Part shown: piece by piece, positions 19,685 through 29,400 of the stretch
Position numbering within the stretch: the first letter of the stretch is position 1
Layout: every line of letters starts with the position of its first letter
Source: Solibacillus sp. FSL H8-0523
Lineage (GTDB): Bacteria; Bacillota; Bacilli; Bacillales_A; Planococcaceae
Direction of reading: 5' to 3'
Length of the DNA: 64,000 nucleotides
Assembly: GCF_038051985.1 (NCBI RefSeq)
Contig: NZ_CP150291.1
Coordinates: 744,001-808,000 of the forward strand
Translations under genes and position numbers: made by a program
The notes under the pieces: generated by a model
The model's input: only the letters and a program-made list of their open reading frames with translations
What the model was told of the DNA's origin: nothing
The model's database searches: none

Positions 19685-20479
19685 ATGGATATAAATCAAC
19701 TAGATGTATTTGCAAAAGAGATTATTTTTGAAGCAGGGCGAAGAATTCGTGATGCCTTTTCCTATGATATTGAAATCGAAACAAAATCAAATGCCAATGA
19801 TTTAGTAACGAATATTGACCGTGAAACGGAGGCGTTCTTTATTGAAAAAATAAAGACGTTTGATCCGACACACCGTATTTTAGGTGAGGAAGGGATGGGC
19901 GAAAGGGTTGAAAGTTTAGAAGGCGTTGTGTGGATTATTGATCCGATCGATGGCACGATGAATTTTGTGAAGCAGCACCGTCATTTTATGATTACAATGG
20001 GAATCTATGTTGATGGTATTGGAAAGATTGGGTACATATTTGATGTCATGCGTGAAGATTTATTTTATGCAATTGCTGGAGTAGGGGCATGGTATAACGA
20101 TTCACCGATGCGCAAATTACAGCCAGTAAAAATTGAAGAAGCCGTCATTGGTATTAATGCAAATTGGGTAACGCCAAATAACCGTATTCACCATGAAAAA
20201 ATTATTGACCTTGTACGCACTGTACGTGGAACGCGCTCCTATGGTTCTGCTGCGATGGAAATTGCGTTTGTTGTCAGTGGTAAGCTGGATGCTTATATTT
20301 CAATGCGGTTGGCACCATGGGATATTGGAGGCGGTGTGATCATAGCAACGGAAGTAGGCGCGGTTGCAACGAACTTTAATGGGGAAGGGTTTGATTTTTT
20401 AACGACGGACACGTTTTTAATTGCCAATCCTTCAATTCACCAATTAATACTAGAAAAGTATATAGAAGAAAAAAAATAA
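19685..20479 (+). CDS. yktC: Inositol monophosphatase family protein (YktC/SuhB-like)
   Basis: 264-residue Mg-dependent, Li-sensitive phosphatase family member. Metal site: GEEGMG (about 69-74), WIIDPIDGTMNF (about 86-97), and PWDIGGGVIIATEVG near residue 210. The substrate may be inositol phosphates, but family members also hydrolyse fructose bisphosphate, NADP or PAP. I chose ATG 19685 after GGAGGGTGG; the longer frame adds residues without a ribosome site. An extended -10 (TGTTATAAT, 19608-19616) lies about 70 bases upstream. Terminator at 20480. Confidence 0.9.
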   Translation: MDINQLDVFAKEIIFEAGRRIRDAFSYDIEIETKSNANDLVTNIDRETEAFFIEKIKTFDPTHRILGEEGMGERVESLEGVVWIIDPIDGTMNFVKQHRHFMITMGIYVDGIGKIGYIFDVMREDLFYAIAGVGAWYNDSPMRKLQPVKIEEAVIGINANWVTPNNRIHHEKIIDLVRTVRGTRSYGSAAMEIAFVVSGKLDAYISMRLAPWDIGGGVIIATEVGAVATNFNGEGFDFLTTDTFLIANPSIHQLILEKYIEEKK

Positions 20480-20515
20480 AAAAAACTTCGGTGCTATGTA
20501 AGCATCGAAGTTTTA
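20480..20515. terminator. Terminator between yktC and ylaF
   Basis: Stem AAAACTTCGGTGCT / AGCATCGAAGTTTT between convergent genes, A-rich before and T-rich after. Confidence 0.88.
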
Positions 20516-20541
20516 TGCATGTTTTGTGAAAAAAAAACAGC

Positions 20542-20757
20542 TTATAATAATCCTTGGTCACGGAATTTACGTTTTTGTTTGAACGCCATTCCGAAAATTG
20601 CGCACATTGCAATAAGACCAACAATAACGCCAATCCAGCCGATTGTTTGATACTTATCACCTATCATAAAAACAAGTGAAAATGCGAATCCTATGCCTAA
20701 CATAGACAGAATTGCGGCAAGCGCATAAATAAACATAACGAATTTTGCTTTATTCAT
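20542..20757 (-). CDS. ylaF: Small membrane protein YlaF (DUF5325)
   Basis: 71-residue protein with two transmembrane helices (about 5-30 and 38-60) and a basic C-terminus KQKRKFRDQGLL. The place divergent from typA is that of ylaF in B. subtilis. GGGAGG precedes the ATG. Function unknown. Confidence 0.85.
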   Translation of the reverse strand: MNKAKFVMFIYALAAILSMLGIGFAFSLVFMIGDKYQTIGWIGVIVGLIAMCAIFGMAFKQKRKFRDQGLL

Positions 20758-20834
20758 AAAATTTACCTCCCAGTACCTTTAAATATGTGAAAAAAATGAT
20801 CTTGTATTTTTCTGAAAAGACATTTAATCTTTCA

Positions 20835-20845
20835 TGTGCTATAAT
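20835..20845 (+). promoter_or_regulatory. Extended -10 promoter of typA
   Basis: TGCTATAAT (20837-20845) is a perfect -10 with the TGn extension; AAGACA lies at -35 distance (17-base spacer). Start site about 35 bases before typA. Confidence 0.6.
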
Positions 20846-20886
20846 ATCACAGTTAAACATTTGAAAAAAGAATATGGAGTGGAATA

Positions 20887-22734
20887 ATGACAAATTTACG
20901 TCAAGATTTACGCAATATCGCAATTATCGCCCACGTTGACCACGGTAAAACGACACTAGTTGACGAATTATTAAAACAATCAGGTACTTTCCGTTCAAAC
21001 GAACGCGTTGAAGAACGTGCAATGGATTCAAACGACATCGAGCGTGAGCGCGGGATTACAATCCTTGCCAAAACGACTGCTGTTAACTATAAAGATACTC
21101 GTATCAACATCTTAGATACGCCTGGACATGCCGATTTCGGTGGTGAAGTAGAGCGTATTCTTAAAATGGTAGACGGTGTTTGTTTAGTAGTAGATGCATA
21201 TGAAGGTTGTATGCCACAAACTCGTTTCGTATTAAAGAAAGCTTTAGAACAACGCTTAACACCAATCGTTGTTGTTAACAAAGTAGATAAAGATTCAGCT
21301 CGTCCACTAGAAGTAGTAGATGAAGTATTAGAATTATTTATCGAATTAGGTGCAGATGAAGACCAATTAGACTTCCCAGTAGTTTACGCTTCAGGTGTAA
21401 ATGGTACATCTTCATTAGATTCAGACCCAGCTAAACAAGAAGAAAACATGGAAAGCTTATTTGAAACAATCCTTTCTTCAATTCCAGCACCAGTAGATAA
21501 CTCAGAGGACCCTTTACAATTCCAAGTAGCATTACTTGACTATAATGACTTCGTTGGTCGTATTGGTATCGGTCGCGTATTCCGCGGTACGATTTCTGTA
21601 GGACAACAAGTTTCTCTTATGAAATTAGACGGTACAGTGAAAAACTACCGTGTTACTAAATTATTTGGTTTCTTAGGTCTTAAACGTGTAGAAATTGAAT
21701 CAGCTAAAGCTGGTGATTTAATTGCCGTTTCAGGTATGGAAGACATCAACGTTGGTGAAACAGTTTGTCCAACTGACCATCAAGAAGCGTTAACACCATT
21801 ACGTATTGATGAGCCAACTTTACAAATGCGTTTCTTAGTAAACAACTCACCATTCGCAGGTCGCGAAGGGAAATGGATTACTTCTCGTAAAATCGAAGAG
21901 CGTTTACGTGCACAATTACAAACAGACGTATCTCTACGTGTAGAAGATACAAACTCTCCTGATGCTTGGACTGTTTCTGGTCGTGGTGAGCTTCACTTAT
22001 CGATCTTAATCGAAAACATGCGTCGTGAAGGATATGAATTACAAGTTTCTAAACCAGAAGTAATCGTTCGTTTAATTGATGGCGTACGTTGTGAGCCAAT
22101 TGAACGCGTTCAAATCGACGTTCCTGAAGATGCTGTAGGTTCTATTATTGAATCGATTGGTACTCGTAAAGGTGAAATGTTAGATATGGTAAACAACGGT
22201 TCTGGACAAGTACGTTTAATCTTTAACGTACCAGCACGTGGTTTAATCGGTTATTCAACTGAATTCATGTCTTTAACAAAAGGTTTCGGTATCATCAACC
22301 ATACATTCGATTCTTACCAACCAGAAGTTGCTGGTAAAGTCGGTGGACGTCACCAAGGTGTATTAGTATCTATGGAAAACGGTAAGTCAACAACTTACGG
22401 TATGATGGGTATTGAGGACCGTGGTACATTATTCATCGAGCCAGGTACAGAAGTTTATGAAGGTATGATCGTTGGGGAAAACAACCGTGACGGCGATATC
22501 ACAGTAAACGTTGTTAAAATGAAACAAAAAACAAACATCCGTTCAGCTAACAAAGACCAAACGAATGTTATCAAAAAACCTCGTATCTTAACTCTTGAAG
22601 AAGCGTTAGAATATTTAGGTGACGATGAGTACCTAGAGGTAACTCCAGAATCTATTCGTTTACGTAAACAAATTTTAGACAAAAACGAACGTGAGCGTAT
22701 GGCTAAAAAGAAAAAAACTGCTGAAAACGAATAA
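20887..22734 (+). CDS. typA: Ribosome-associated GTPase TypA/BipA
   Basis: Translational GTPase of the EF-G class involved in ribosome assembly and stress or cold growth. 615 residues. G1 [10 protein letters not shown]2 region RERGITI, G3 [12 protein letters not shown]4 NKVDK; then domain II, EF-G-like domains III and V, and the TypA-specific C-terminal part ([20 protein letters not shown] onwards). Codon use is biased as in highly expressed genes. Followed 28 bases later by ylaH. Confidence 0.97.
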   Translation: MTNLRQDLRNIAIIAHVDHGKTTLVDELLKQSGTFRSNERVEERAMDSNDIERERGITILAKTTAVNYKDTRINILDTPGHADFGGEVERILKMVDGVCLVVDAYEGCMPQTRFVLKKALEQRLTPIVVVNKVDKDSARPLEVVDEVLELFIELGADEDQLDFPVVYASGVNGTSSLDSDPAKQEENMESLFETILSSIPAPVDNSEDPLQFQVALLDYNDFVGRIGIGRVFRGTISVGQQVSLMKLDGTVKNYRVTKLFGFLGLKRVEIESAKAGDLIAVSGMEDINVGETVCPTDHQEALTPLRIDEPTLQMRFLVNNSPFAGREGKWITSRKIEERLRAQLQTDVSLRVEDTNSPDAWTVSGRGELHLSILIENMRREGYELQVSKPEVIVRLIDGVRCEPIERVQIDVPEDAVGSIIESIGTRKGEMLDMVNNGSGQVRLIFNVPARGLIGYSTEFMSLTKGFGIINHTFDSYQPEVAGKVGGRHQGVLVSMENGKSTTYGMMGIEDRGTLFIEPGTEVYEGMIVGENNRDGDITVNVVKMKQKTNIRSANKDQTNVIKKPRILTLEEALEYLGDDEYLEVTPESIRLRKQILDKNERERMAKKKKTAENE

Positions 22735-22762
22735 TATATTCGTGTGAATAGGGAAAGGTTGA

Positions 22763-23155
22763 ATGATGTTGAATATGATGGCTTTGACTAGCTATTTTAA
22801 TTTAGTATTACTAGCAACTGTATCTACAAATGAAACTGATTATGTAATGAATCGTATGTCAGGGATTACAAGATATTTATACGAAAATTTACCAAACTAC
22901 GATGTAGCCGGGTATGCAACATTCGTTCTCGTATTCCTTTTATCGGCACTTGTGTTTAAATTGGGCTTTGCACATAAATTACCTTTAGGTAAAAATATTA
23001 TTATTTATACGTTCTTATTTTTAGGGTGTATTGTACTAACGTTTTTAGCGTTATTTTTACCAATGATTGAAGGTTTAATTGTTGCAGCGCTAATTTTAAT
23101 CGTTTATAAATCGCGTATGTGGCGTGATAAACGACAACAAGCAAAACAAGCTTAA
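22763..23155 (+). CDS. ylaH: YlaH-like membrane protein
   Basis: 130 residues with about three hydrophobic helices (about 50-70, 80-98, 100-118) and a charged C-terminus KSRMWRDKRQQAKQA. It follows typA as in B. subtilis. AAAGG lies before the ATG; several near ATGs make the exact start uncertain (22763, 22766 or 22775). Function unknown. A terminator hairpin follows. Confidence 0.85.
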   Translation: MMLNMMALTSYFNLVLLATVSTNETDYVMNRMSGITRYLYENLPNYDVAGYATFVLVFLLSALVFKLGFAHKLPLGKNIIIYTFLFLGCIVLTFLALFLPMIEGLIVAALILIVYKSRMWRDKRQQAKQA

Positions 23156-23161
23156 TAGTTA

Positions 23162-23199
23162 GGGGTGGGAGAACAATACTGTTTTCCTGCCTCTTTTTT
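23162..23199 (+). terminator. Terminator of typA-ylaH
   Basis: Stem GGTGGGAGAACA / TGTTTTCCTGCC followed by CTCTTTTTT. Confidence 0.82.
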
Positions 23200-23210
23200 G
23201 TAAGATAAAG

Positions 23211-23266
23211 TATAAAATTTTAGCGTTAAAACAGTGTCTAGGCTAAAGCGCCAGCTGCTCGAGGTA
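23211..23266 (+). repeat. Intergenic repeat, copy A (truncated)
   Basis: TATAAAATTTTAGCG followed by GTGTCTAGGCTAAAGCGCC matches the left end of the copies at 50085-50234 (same strand) and 29912-29994 (opposite strand). Likeness stops after about 23266 and the right arm is absent. Confidence 0.7.
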
Positions 23267-23363
23267 CTTCCTTTTCTTCTAAGGGTCTTTAATTGCGTAG
23301 GTTTAGTTGATAGCAGTATAATTTGTAATTGGGGATAATAAACTATAAATGGAGTAGAGAACA

Positions 23364-24002
23364 ATGACTTTTACAAAAAAACAAGTGATTATTAGTGTCT
23401 TTATAGCGCTAGTTATTATTTCATGTATTATTTTCGTGCCAGCGGTTTTATCAGCAAAAAATGAAGACAATGCAGCAGCAGCATTAAGTGAAATTTACAA
23501 CGACCAGTTTGTTGTTACAAAATCAACAGCGGGTGCGTTTAAAAAAGAATTTGAAGTAACAGTCCAATCAGAAAAGACAAAAATCGTTTATGATTTTGAT
23601 GTGAAAGACGGCGCGTATTCAGGTGAATATTACGCAGAAAATGTCAATGTGAAAGTAAATGAGCTGATTCAACCAATCGTTGGCGAAAGAAGCTTTGTGA
23701 TGTCAAATGTATTCCAAGAAGGCTTACAGCAAGAGTCTACACTAGATGAAGTGAATGTGGAAAAAGCAGCCGTGCATATTTTATTGGAAGAAAATTTGTC
23801 AGATGAAACAGCTAAGCAAGTAGCAGATGCATTAAAAGCACAGTTTGGTGAGATTCCAGTATCAATTGAAGCGTATGTAGTAGATGAAGAGCGTGTATTT
23901 GAAGGTGTAAAAACGGAAGTAGGTCAATTCTTCCAACTAAGCCAAATCAATGCGGATAGCTTCATTGACTTCCAATTCCATAAACAAACATTTGATTTCT
24001 AA
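23364..24002 (+). CDS. Membrane-anchored protein of unknown function
   Basis: 212 residues: a single N-terminal hydrophobic segment (about 8-30, ending in VPAVLSAKNE) as signal peptide or anchor, then an extracytoplasmic domain rich in acidic residues. I do not recognise a family. The pattern (short anchor, beta-rich middle YDFDVKDGAYSGEYYAENV, helical region NLSDETAKQVADALKAQFG) suggests a small secreted or surface domain. Single gene between the repeat and convergent ylaI. Start ATG 23364 has a weak GGAGTAGAG upstream. Confidence 0.6.
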   Translation: MTFTKKQVIISVFIALVIISCIIFVPAVLSAKNEDNAAAALSEIYNDQFVVTKSTAGAFKKEFEVTVQSEKTKIVYDFDVKDGAYSGEYYAENVNVKVNELIQPIVGERSFVMSNVFQEGLQQESTLDEVNVEKAAVHILLEENLSDETAKQVADALKAQFGEIPVSIEAYVVDEERVFEGVKTEVGQFFQLSQINADSFIDFQFHKQTFDF

Positions 24003-24004
24003 AT

Positions 24005-24047
24005 AAAAAGGCGGTGAGCTCTCAAGTTGAGGGCTCATCGCCTTTTA
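24005..24047. terminator. Bidirectional terminator
   Basis: Stem AAAAGGCGGTGAGCTCTCAA / TTGAGGGCTCATCGCCTTTT between the 23.4-kb gene and ylaI. Confidence 0.92.
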
Positions 24048-24248
24048 AAATTCTTCATCAAATTTGGATGATGTTCTAAAGAAACGGAAATTTCCTGTTT
24101 CGATCCGTTTTTTTGTATTGCCCGCAATGCGATCGCCACACGATTCACACATAAATGTATGAATTGGACGATTACGTAACTTTTTTGCTAAAGGTAAATC
24201 ATTAGGTAATTCATGTATTGTATCGCAAATGACACATTTTACACGCAT
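24045..24248 (-). CDS. ylaI: Small zinc-ribbon-like protein YlaI (DUF2197)
   Basis: 67 residues with two CxxC pairs (VKCVICD and FMCESCGD), a probable zinc-binding knuckle. AGGAGG precedes the ATG. It lies 11 bases behind the 24.3-kb gene, so the two are cotranscribed. Function unknown; size and position match B. subtilis ylaI. Confidence 0.88.
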   Translation of the reverse strand: MRVKCVICDTIHELPNDLPLAKKLRNRPIHTFMCESCGDRIAGNTKKRIETGNFRFFRTSSKFDEEF

Positions 24249-24259
24249 TGTTGTACCTC

Positions 24260-24760
24260 CTATTGAATACGAATCGAGCGAACAAATTTAATTGGATTGT
24301 CTACATTTGAACCGTCTGCAAATAATACATATACAGGGCCATCTTCTAGTAATGGTTTGCCGTCTTGGCTAAATTTGAAAATGAAGTTTTGTGCTTCTTC
24401 AATTGAAAAAGTGTGTTCTTCATCGTTTGCACATTCGAACACAACCTCTTTTGCATCTGCATGCATTTCGGCGTTGTTTAAGAAAGGTTTAAGTTCCATG
24501 CCGAATGTACCTGTCAGCATACCTTTACGGTCAAATTTACGCTCCGTTTTTAATGTTGGTGGGAATACCGCACCTTCCATAATTTCACGTGACCAGTGTG
24601 CACCCATTTCACGTAAGTATTTTTCGTTATCTTCTGTCGCTTTTTCTGTTACGAAATATGTAGTCAGATCCAGCTTACGATCATCGAAAATCCATACTGT
24701 TGGGTCAAGTGTCAGTTGAAATTTGACTGCACCTTTAATCGGAATGATTGTTTCGACCAT
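24260..24760 (-). CDS. YlaL-like conserved protein of unknown function
   Basis: 166-residue soluble, acidic protein beginning MVETIIPIKGAVKFQLTLDP. Contains WIFDDRKLDLTTYF and a C-terminal beta-rich part. By place (before ylaI, near ylaN) it could be the counterpart of ylaL, but I recognise no domain. I recall similar Bacillales proteins being labelled peptidyl-prolyl isomerases; I see no motif to support that. AAGGGGG precedes the ATG. Confidence 0.7.
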   Translation of the reverse strand: MVETIIPIKGAVKFQLTLDPTVWIFDDRKLDLTTYFVTEKATEDNEKYLREMGAHWSREIMEGAVFPPTLKTERKFDRKGMLTGTFGMELKPFLNNAEMHADAKEVVFECANDEEHTFSIEEAQNFIFKFSQDGKPLLEDGPVYVLFADGSNVDNPIKFVRSIRIQ

Positions 24761-24856
24761 TTGTAAGTCCCCCTTAACTATTTTCCTCCATTATTATAAC
24801 GTTATTTCACATAGAAAGAAATATAATTGAATTGGGGTTAAAACATACAAAGACGC

Positions 24857-24885
24857 TTGCAATTTCTGTAGTAAAAAGATACACT
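24857..24885 (+). promoter_or_regulatory. SigA promoter of ylaN
   Basis: TTGCAA (24857-24862), 17-base spacer, TACACT (24880-24885), about 45 bases before the ylaN ATG. Confidence 0.65.
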
Positions 24886-24930
24886 TTATTAAGATAGAAT
24901 CGAAGAAATATCATAGATGGGGGCGTCCTC

Positions 24931-25212
24931 ATGGATACGAAAGCACAAGCTTCCTTTCAGGAAAAAGCATTAGCGCAATTAACTGTGGATGCAGCAAAAA
25001 TTGCTCAATTAATTCACGTACAAATGGATAATTTGACAATGCCATCTTGTCCATTATATGAAGAAGTATTAGATACACAAATGTTTGGTTTGTCGCGTGA
25101 AATCGAGTTCGCTACAAAACTTGGTTTAATTGAGCGTGAACAAGGAAAGCAAATTCTAGATTCTCTAGAAAAAAAGCTTTCTTTATTACATGATGCGTAT
25201 ACAGACAAATAA
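24931..25212 (+). CDS. ylaN: UPF0358 family protein YlaN
   Basis: 93-residue helical protein. In B. subtilis YlaN is needed for normal growth and has been linked to iron homeostasis through Fur. The stretch [21 protein letters not shown] and the following ATLGLIE-like helix fit UPF0358. GGGGGCG precedes the ATG. It lies just ahead of ftsW, with a terminator between, as in B. subtilis. Confidence 0.92.
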   Translation: MDTKAQASFQEKALAQLTVDAAKIAQLIHVQMDNLTMPSCPLYEEVLDTQMFGLSREIEFATKLGLIEREQGKQILDSLEKKLSLLHDAYTDK

Positions 25213-25216
25213 AAGA

Positions 25217-25251
25217 AAACTCAAACGCGTTCGCGGTTTGAGTTTTTTTTT
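25217..25251 (+). terminator. Terminator after ylaN
   Basis: Perfect stem AACTCAAACGCG / CGCGGTTTGAGTT with a short loop and T8. Confidence 0.92.
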
Positions 25252-25273
25252 CAAAGAATGAGGTTTTGAAAAC

Positions 25274-26443
25274 ATGAAGCATTACTTTAAAAATTATTTC
25301 CGTAATTTTGATTACGGACTGCTATTTGTCTATATTTTACTCATGCTCTTTGGACTTGTGATGATTTATAGTGCAAGTATTTGGGTATCGATCGTACGAT
25401 ATGAAGCAGACCCAGATCATTATTACACAAGACAGTTAATCAACATTTGTCTGGCGTTTTGCCTATTTTTAGTAGCGGTTATTTTTCCATACAAGCAGTT
25501 TGCAAACAAAAAAATATTAGGCTTTTTATTTGGTATCATGTTTGTTTTAGAAATGGTATTAATTGCAGTTGGAACAGAAGTAAATGGTGCGAAAAGTTGG
25601 ATTGACCTGGGCGTTATGAATTTCCAGCCTTCTGAATTTGCGAAGCTCTTTATTATTATTTATTTTGCAGGGACATTTTATCGTAAAAGTATACATAAAG
25701 GTTCTATGCAAAAGTTATCGTTTGAGGATGTAACACCACCGCTTGGTATGTGGCTATTTATCGTGCTTGTTGTCGGATTCGAAACGGATTTAGGGGCATT
25801 AGCTGTCATTATTGCCATTGCATTAGCTGTTGTTATTTCGAGTGGTTTTAGGGGTAAAACACTTGTTAAAATTTTCGGGTTACTTTCAGCACTTGGTGTT
25901 GTTGGGGCCATTGGTATATTAATCTTTAAATGGGATACGATATTCAATGCGAGTCGTCGAGGCCGTATTACCTCGTATTTAGATCCATTTAGTGATCCAC
26001 TCGACACAGGGTATCATGTAGTCAACGGCTATTATGCAATTGGTGCAGGAGGCTTAGAAGGACGCGGACTTGGGCAATCGATTCAAAAGCTGGGCTATGT
26101 TCCTGAGCCACAAACCGACTTTATTATGGCGATTATCGCCGAAGAACTAGGGGTAGTTGGTGTTTCCGTTGTTATTTTTGGACTGGGCTATATTGTGATG
26201 CGTGGTTTATATATTGCAATGAAAACAAAAGACCCGCTTTCGCGTATGCTTGCGGCGGGCATCTCGACTTGGATTGGAACACAAACGTTTATTAACTTAG
26301 GGGGTTTATCGGGACTTATCCCGTTAACCGGAGTAACGCTTCCTTTTATTAGTTATGGCGGTACTTCTATATTATTGCTATCTTTGGCAATGGGGATTTT
26401 AATCAATGTTTCGACGCATTACAAACTAGAAAAAAGAAAGTAA
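25274..26443 (+). CDS. ftsW: Peptidoglycan glycosyltransferase FtsW (SEDS family)
   Basis: Septal peptidoglycan polymerase working with a class B penicillin-binding protein (here PBP2B). 389 residues with about ten membrane helices. SEDS landmarks: VMIYSAS near the N-terminus, WIDLGVMNFQPSEFAKL, the loop with DPLDTGYHVVNGYYAIGAGGLEGRGLGQS, the QTDFIMAIIAEELG segment, and C-terminal GLIPLTGVTLPFISYGGTS. The position between ylaN and pycA favours FtsW over RodA. A GAGG lies before the ATG. Confidence 0.93.
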   Translation: MKHYFKNYFRNFDYGLLFVYILLMLFGLVMIYSASIWVSIVRYEADPDHYYTRQLINICLAFCLFLVAVIFPYKQFANKKILGFLFGIMFVLEMVLIAVGTEVNGAKSWIDLGVMNFQPSEFAKLFIIIYFAGTFYRKSIHKGSMQKLSFEDVTPPLGMWLFIVLVVGFETDLGALAVIIAIALAVVISSGFRGKTLVKIFGLLSALGVVGAIGILIFKWDTIFNASRRGRITSYLDPFSDPLDTGYHVVNGYYAIGAGGLEGRGLGQSIQKLGYVPEPQTDFIMAIIAEELGVVGVSVVIFGLGYIVMRGLYIAMKTKDPLSRMLAAGISTWIGTQTFINLGGLSGLIPLTGVTLPFISYGGTSILLLSLAMGILINVSTHYKLEKRK

Positions 26444-26464
26444 TGAATGAGGGGTTGAGGAGAA

Positions 26465-29400
26465 ATGACAGCGATCAAAAAGATTTTAGTAGCAAACCGA
26501 GGGGAAATTGCGATACGTATTTTACGTGCATGTAACGAATTGCATATTAAAACAGTAGCGATTTATTCACGTGAGGATAGTGGTTCGTATCACCGTTATA
26601 AAGCAGACGAGGCCTACCTGATTGGGGTAGGTAAAAAGCCGATTGATGCGTATTTAGACATTGAAGGTATCATTGTAATCGCAAAAGATGCAAATGTGGA
26701 TGCGATTCATCCGGGCTATGGTTTTTTAGCAGAAAATGTACAGTTTGCACGGCGCTGTGAAGAAGAAGGCATTCAATTTATTGGTCCGACTTCACGTCAT
26801 TTAGATATGTTCGGTGACAAGGTAAAAGCACGTGAGCAGGCTATTGTTGCAAATATTCCAGTCATTCCAGGTACAGATGGTCCGGTTACTAGTTTGCAAG
26901 AAGTACAAGCATTTAGTGAAACGCACGGCTTTCCGGTTATGATCAAAGCCGCACTAGGTGGCGGTGGGCGTGGGATGCGTCTTGTTCATAGAGTGGAAGA
27001 TTTACAGGATTCCTATGACCGCGCTAAATCGGAAGCAAAAGCGGCATTTGGCTCAGATGAAGTGTATGTAGAAAAGGCCATAATCAAACCAAAACATATC
27101 GAAGTACAAATCTTAGGGGATACGCACGGCAATATTGTGCATTTATATGAACGAGATTGTTCGATTCAGCGCCGTCATCAAAAGGTTGTTGAAATTGCAC
27201 CATCTAATTCGATTTCAAAGGACTTGCGTGACCGTATTTGTGATGCCGCAGTAAAACTAATGAAAAATGTCGGCTACATAAACGCCGGAACCGTGGAATT
27301 TTTAGTAGCGGACGATGAATTTTATTTCATCGAAGTAAATCCACGTATCCAAGTAGAACATACGATTACAGAAATGATTACCGGCATTGATATTGTGCAT
27401 GCACAAATAAAAGTGGCAGAAGGACTTAATCTTCACTCTGAAGAAGTAGGGATCCCAGCGCAGGACGCGATTCCTCTATTCGGCTTTGCAATTCAGTCAC
27501 GTGTGACAACAGAAGATCCTGCGAATGACTTTATGCCAGATACAGGGAAATTAATGGTATACCGCTCAAGCGGCGGCTTCGGTGTGCGTCTAGATGCTGG
27601 AAATGGTTTCCAAGGTGCTGTTGTAACACCGTTCTATGATTCATTACTTGTGAAAATTTCAACATGGGGTATGACATTCGCTGAAGCGGCGGCAAAAATG
27701 GACCGTAACTTACGTGAGTTCCGTATTCGTGGTGTAAAAACGAATATTCCGTTTTTAGGTAATGTTGTAATACATGAAAAATTTTTAACAGGTGCATTTG
27801 ATACGAGCTTTATCGATACCACACCTGAACTATTTGAGTTCCCAGAGCGTAAAGACCGTGGGACAAAGCTACTTAACTATATCGGTAATGTGACATTAAA
27901 CGGCTTCCCAGGAGTAGAAAAGCGTGCGAAACCAATATTTGTGCAGCCAGAACAGCCAAAAGTGGACCTAGTAGCACCACCACAAAGCGGTACGAAGCAA
28001 ATCTTAGATGAGCGCGGTGCAGATGGCTTAGTAAAATGGGTGAAAGAGCAGCAAGATGTGCTACTGACAGATACAACATTCCGTGATGCGCATCAATCAC
28101 TGTTAGCAACGCGTATGCGCTCGCAAGATATGTTCCAAATTGCAGATGAAACAGCGCGCCTGATGCATAATTACTTCTCATTAGAAATGTGGGGCGGGGC
28201 AACGTTTGATGTGGCCTACCGTTTCTTAAAGGAAGATCCATGGGCACGTTTAGAAAAACTACGTGAGCAAGTACCAAATGTGTTATTCCAAATGCTACTG
28301 CGTGGTGCCAATGCGGTGGGTTATACGAACTATCCAGATAATTTAATTCGTGAATTTATTCAACAATCGGCCGCATCAGGTGTCGATGTCTTCCGCATTT
28401 TCGATTCATTAAACTGGATTAAGGGAATGGAAGTTGCAATTGATGAAGCACGTAACACAGGAAAAATCGCAGAAGCCGCGATTTGCTATACCGGCGATAT
28501 TTTAGATGATAGCCGCGGAAAATACACAGTGCAATACTATAAAGACATGGCACGTGAATTAGAAGCAACAGGTGCGCATATTTTAGCGATTAAAGATATG
28601 GCCGGGTTACTAAAACCACAAGCGGCCTATCGCTTAATTTCAGAGCTAAAAGATGCGACAGACTTACCAATTCATTTGCATACGCATGATACGAGTGGCA
28701 ACGGGATTTACTTATACGCAAAAGCCATTGAAGCCGGTGTTGATATTATCGATACGGCACTTGGCTCAATGGCGGGCTTAACTTCACAACCAAGCGCCAA
28801 TTCATTGCATTACGCAATGAAAGGCTCAGAGCGCAATGTTCGTGCCGATGTCGAAAGTTTAGAAAAGCTCTCGTACTATTGGGGCGATGTGCGTAAATAT
28901 TATGTAGACTTTGAAAGCGGGATGAACGCGCCACATTCTGAAATTTATGTTCACGAAATGCCGGGTGGTCAGTATAGTAACCTACAGCAACAGGCAAAAG
29001 CAGTCGGACTAGGTGACCGCTGGGACGAAGTGAAAACGATGTATTCAACAGTCAATATGATGTTTGGTGATATCGTTAAAGTAACGCCTTCTTCAAAAGT
29101 TGTTGGCGATATGGCGCTCTTTATGGTGCAAAATAATTTAACAGAAGACAATGTACTTGATCGCGGACGAGGCATTGACTTCCCAGAGTCTGTGATTGAG
29201 TTCTTCCAGGGCTATCTGGGACAGCCACATGGTGGATTCCCGCAAGAACTTCAGGCAGTTGTACTAAAAGAGCGTGAAGCGATTACAGTGCGTCCTGGTG
29301 AGTTATTAGAGCCTGTAAACTTTGATGAGCTTGCAAAAGATCTAGAAGAGAAAACGGGTCGCATACCAACGAAGAAAGATTTGTTAGCCTATGCGCTCTA

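Noticed and set aside
27873-28277. 134-codon minus-strand frame inside pyc
   Set aside because: Antisense shadow of the carboxyltransferase domain with no family likeness.
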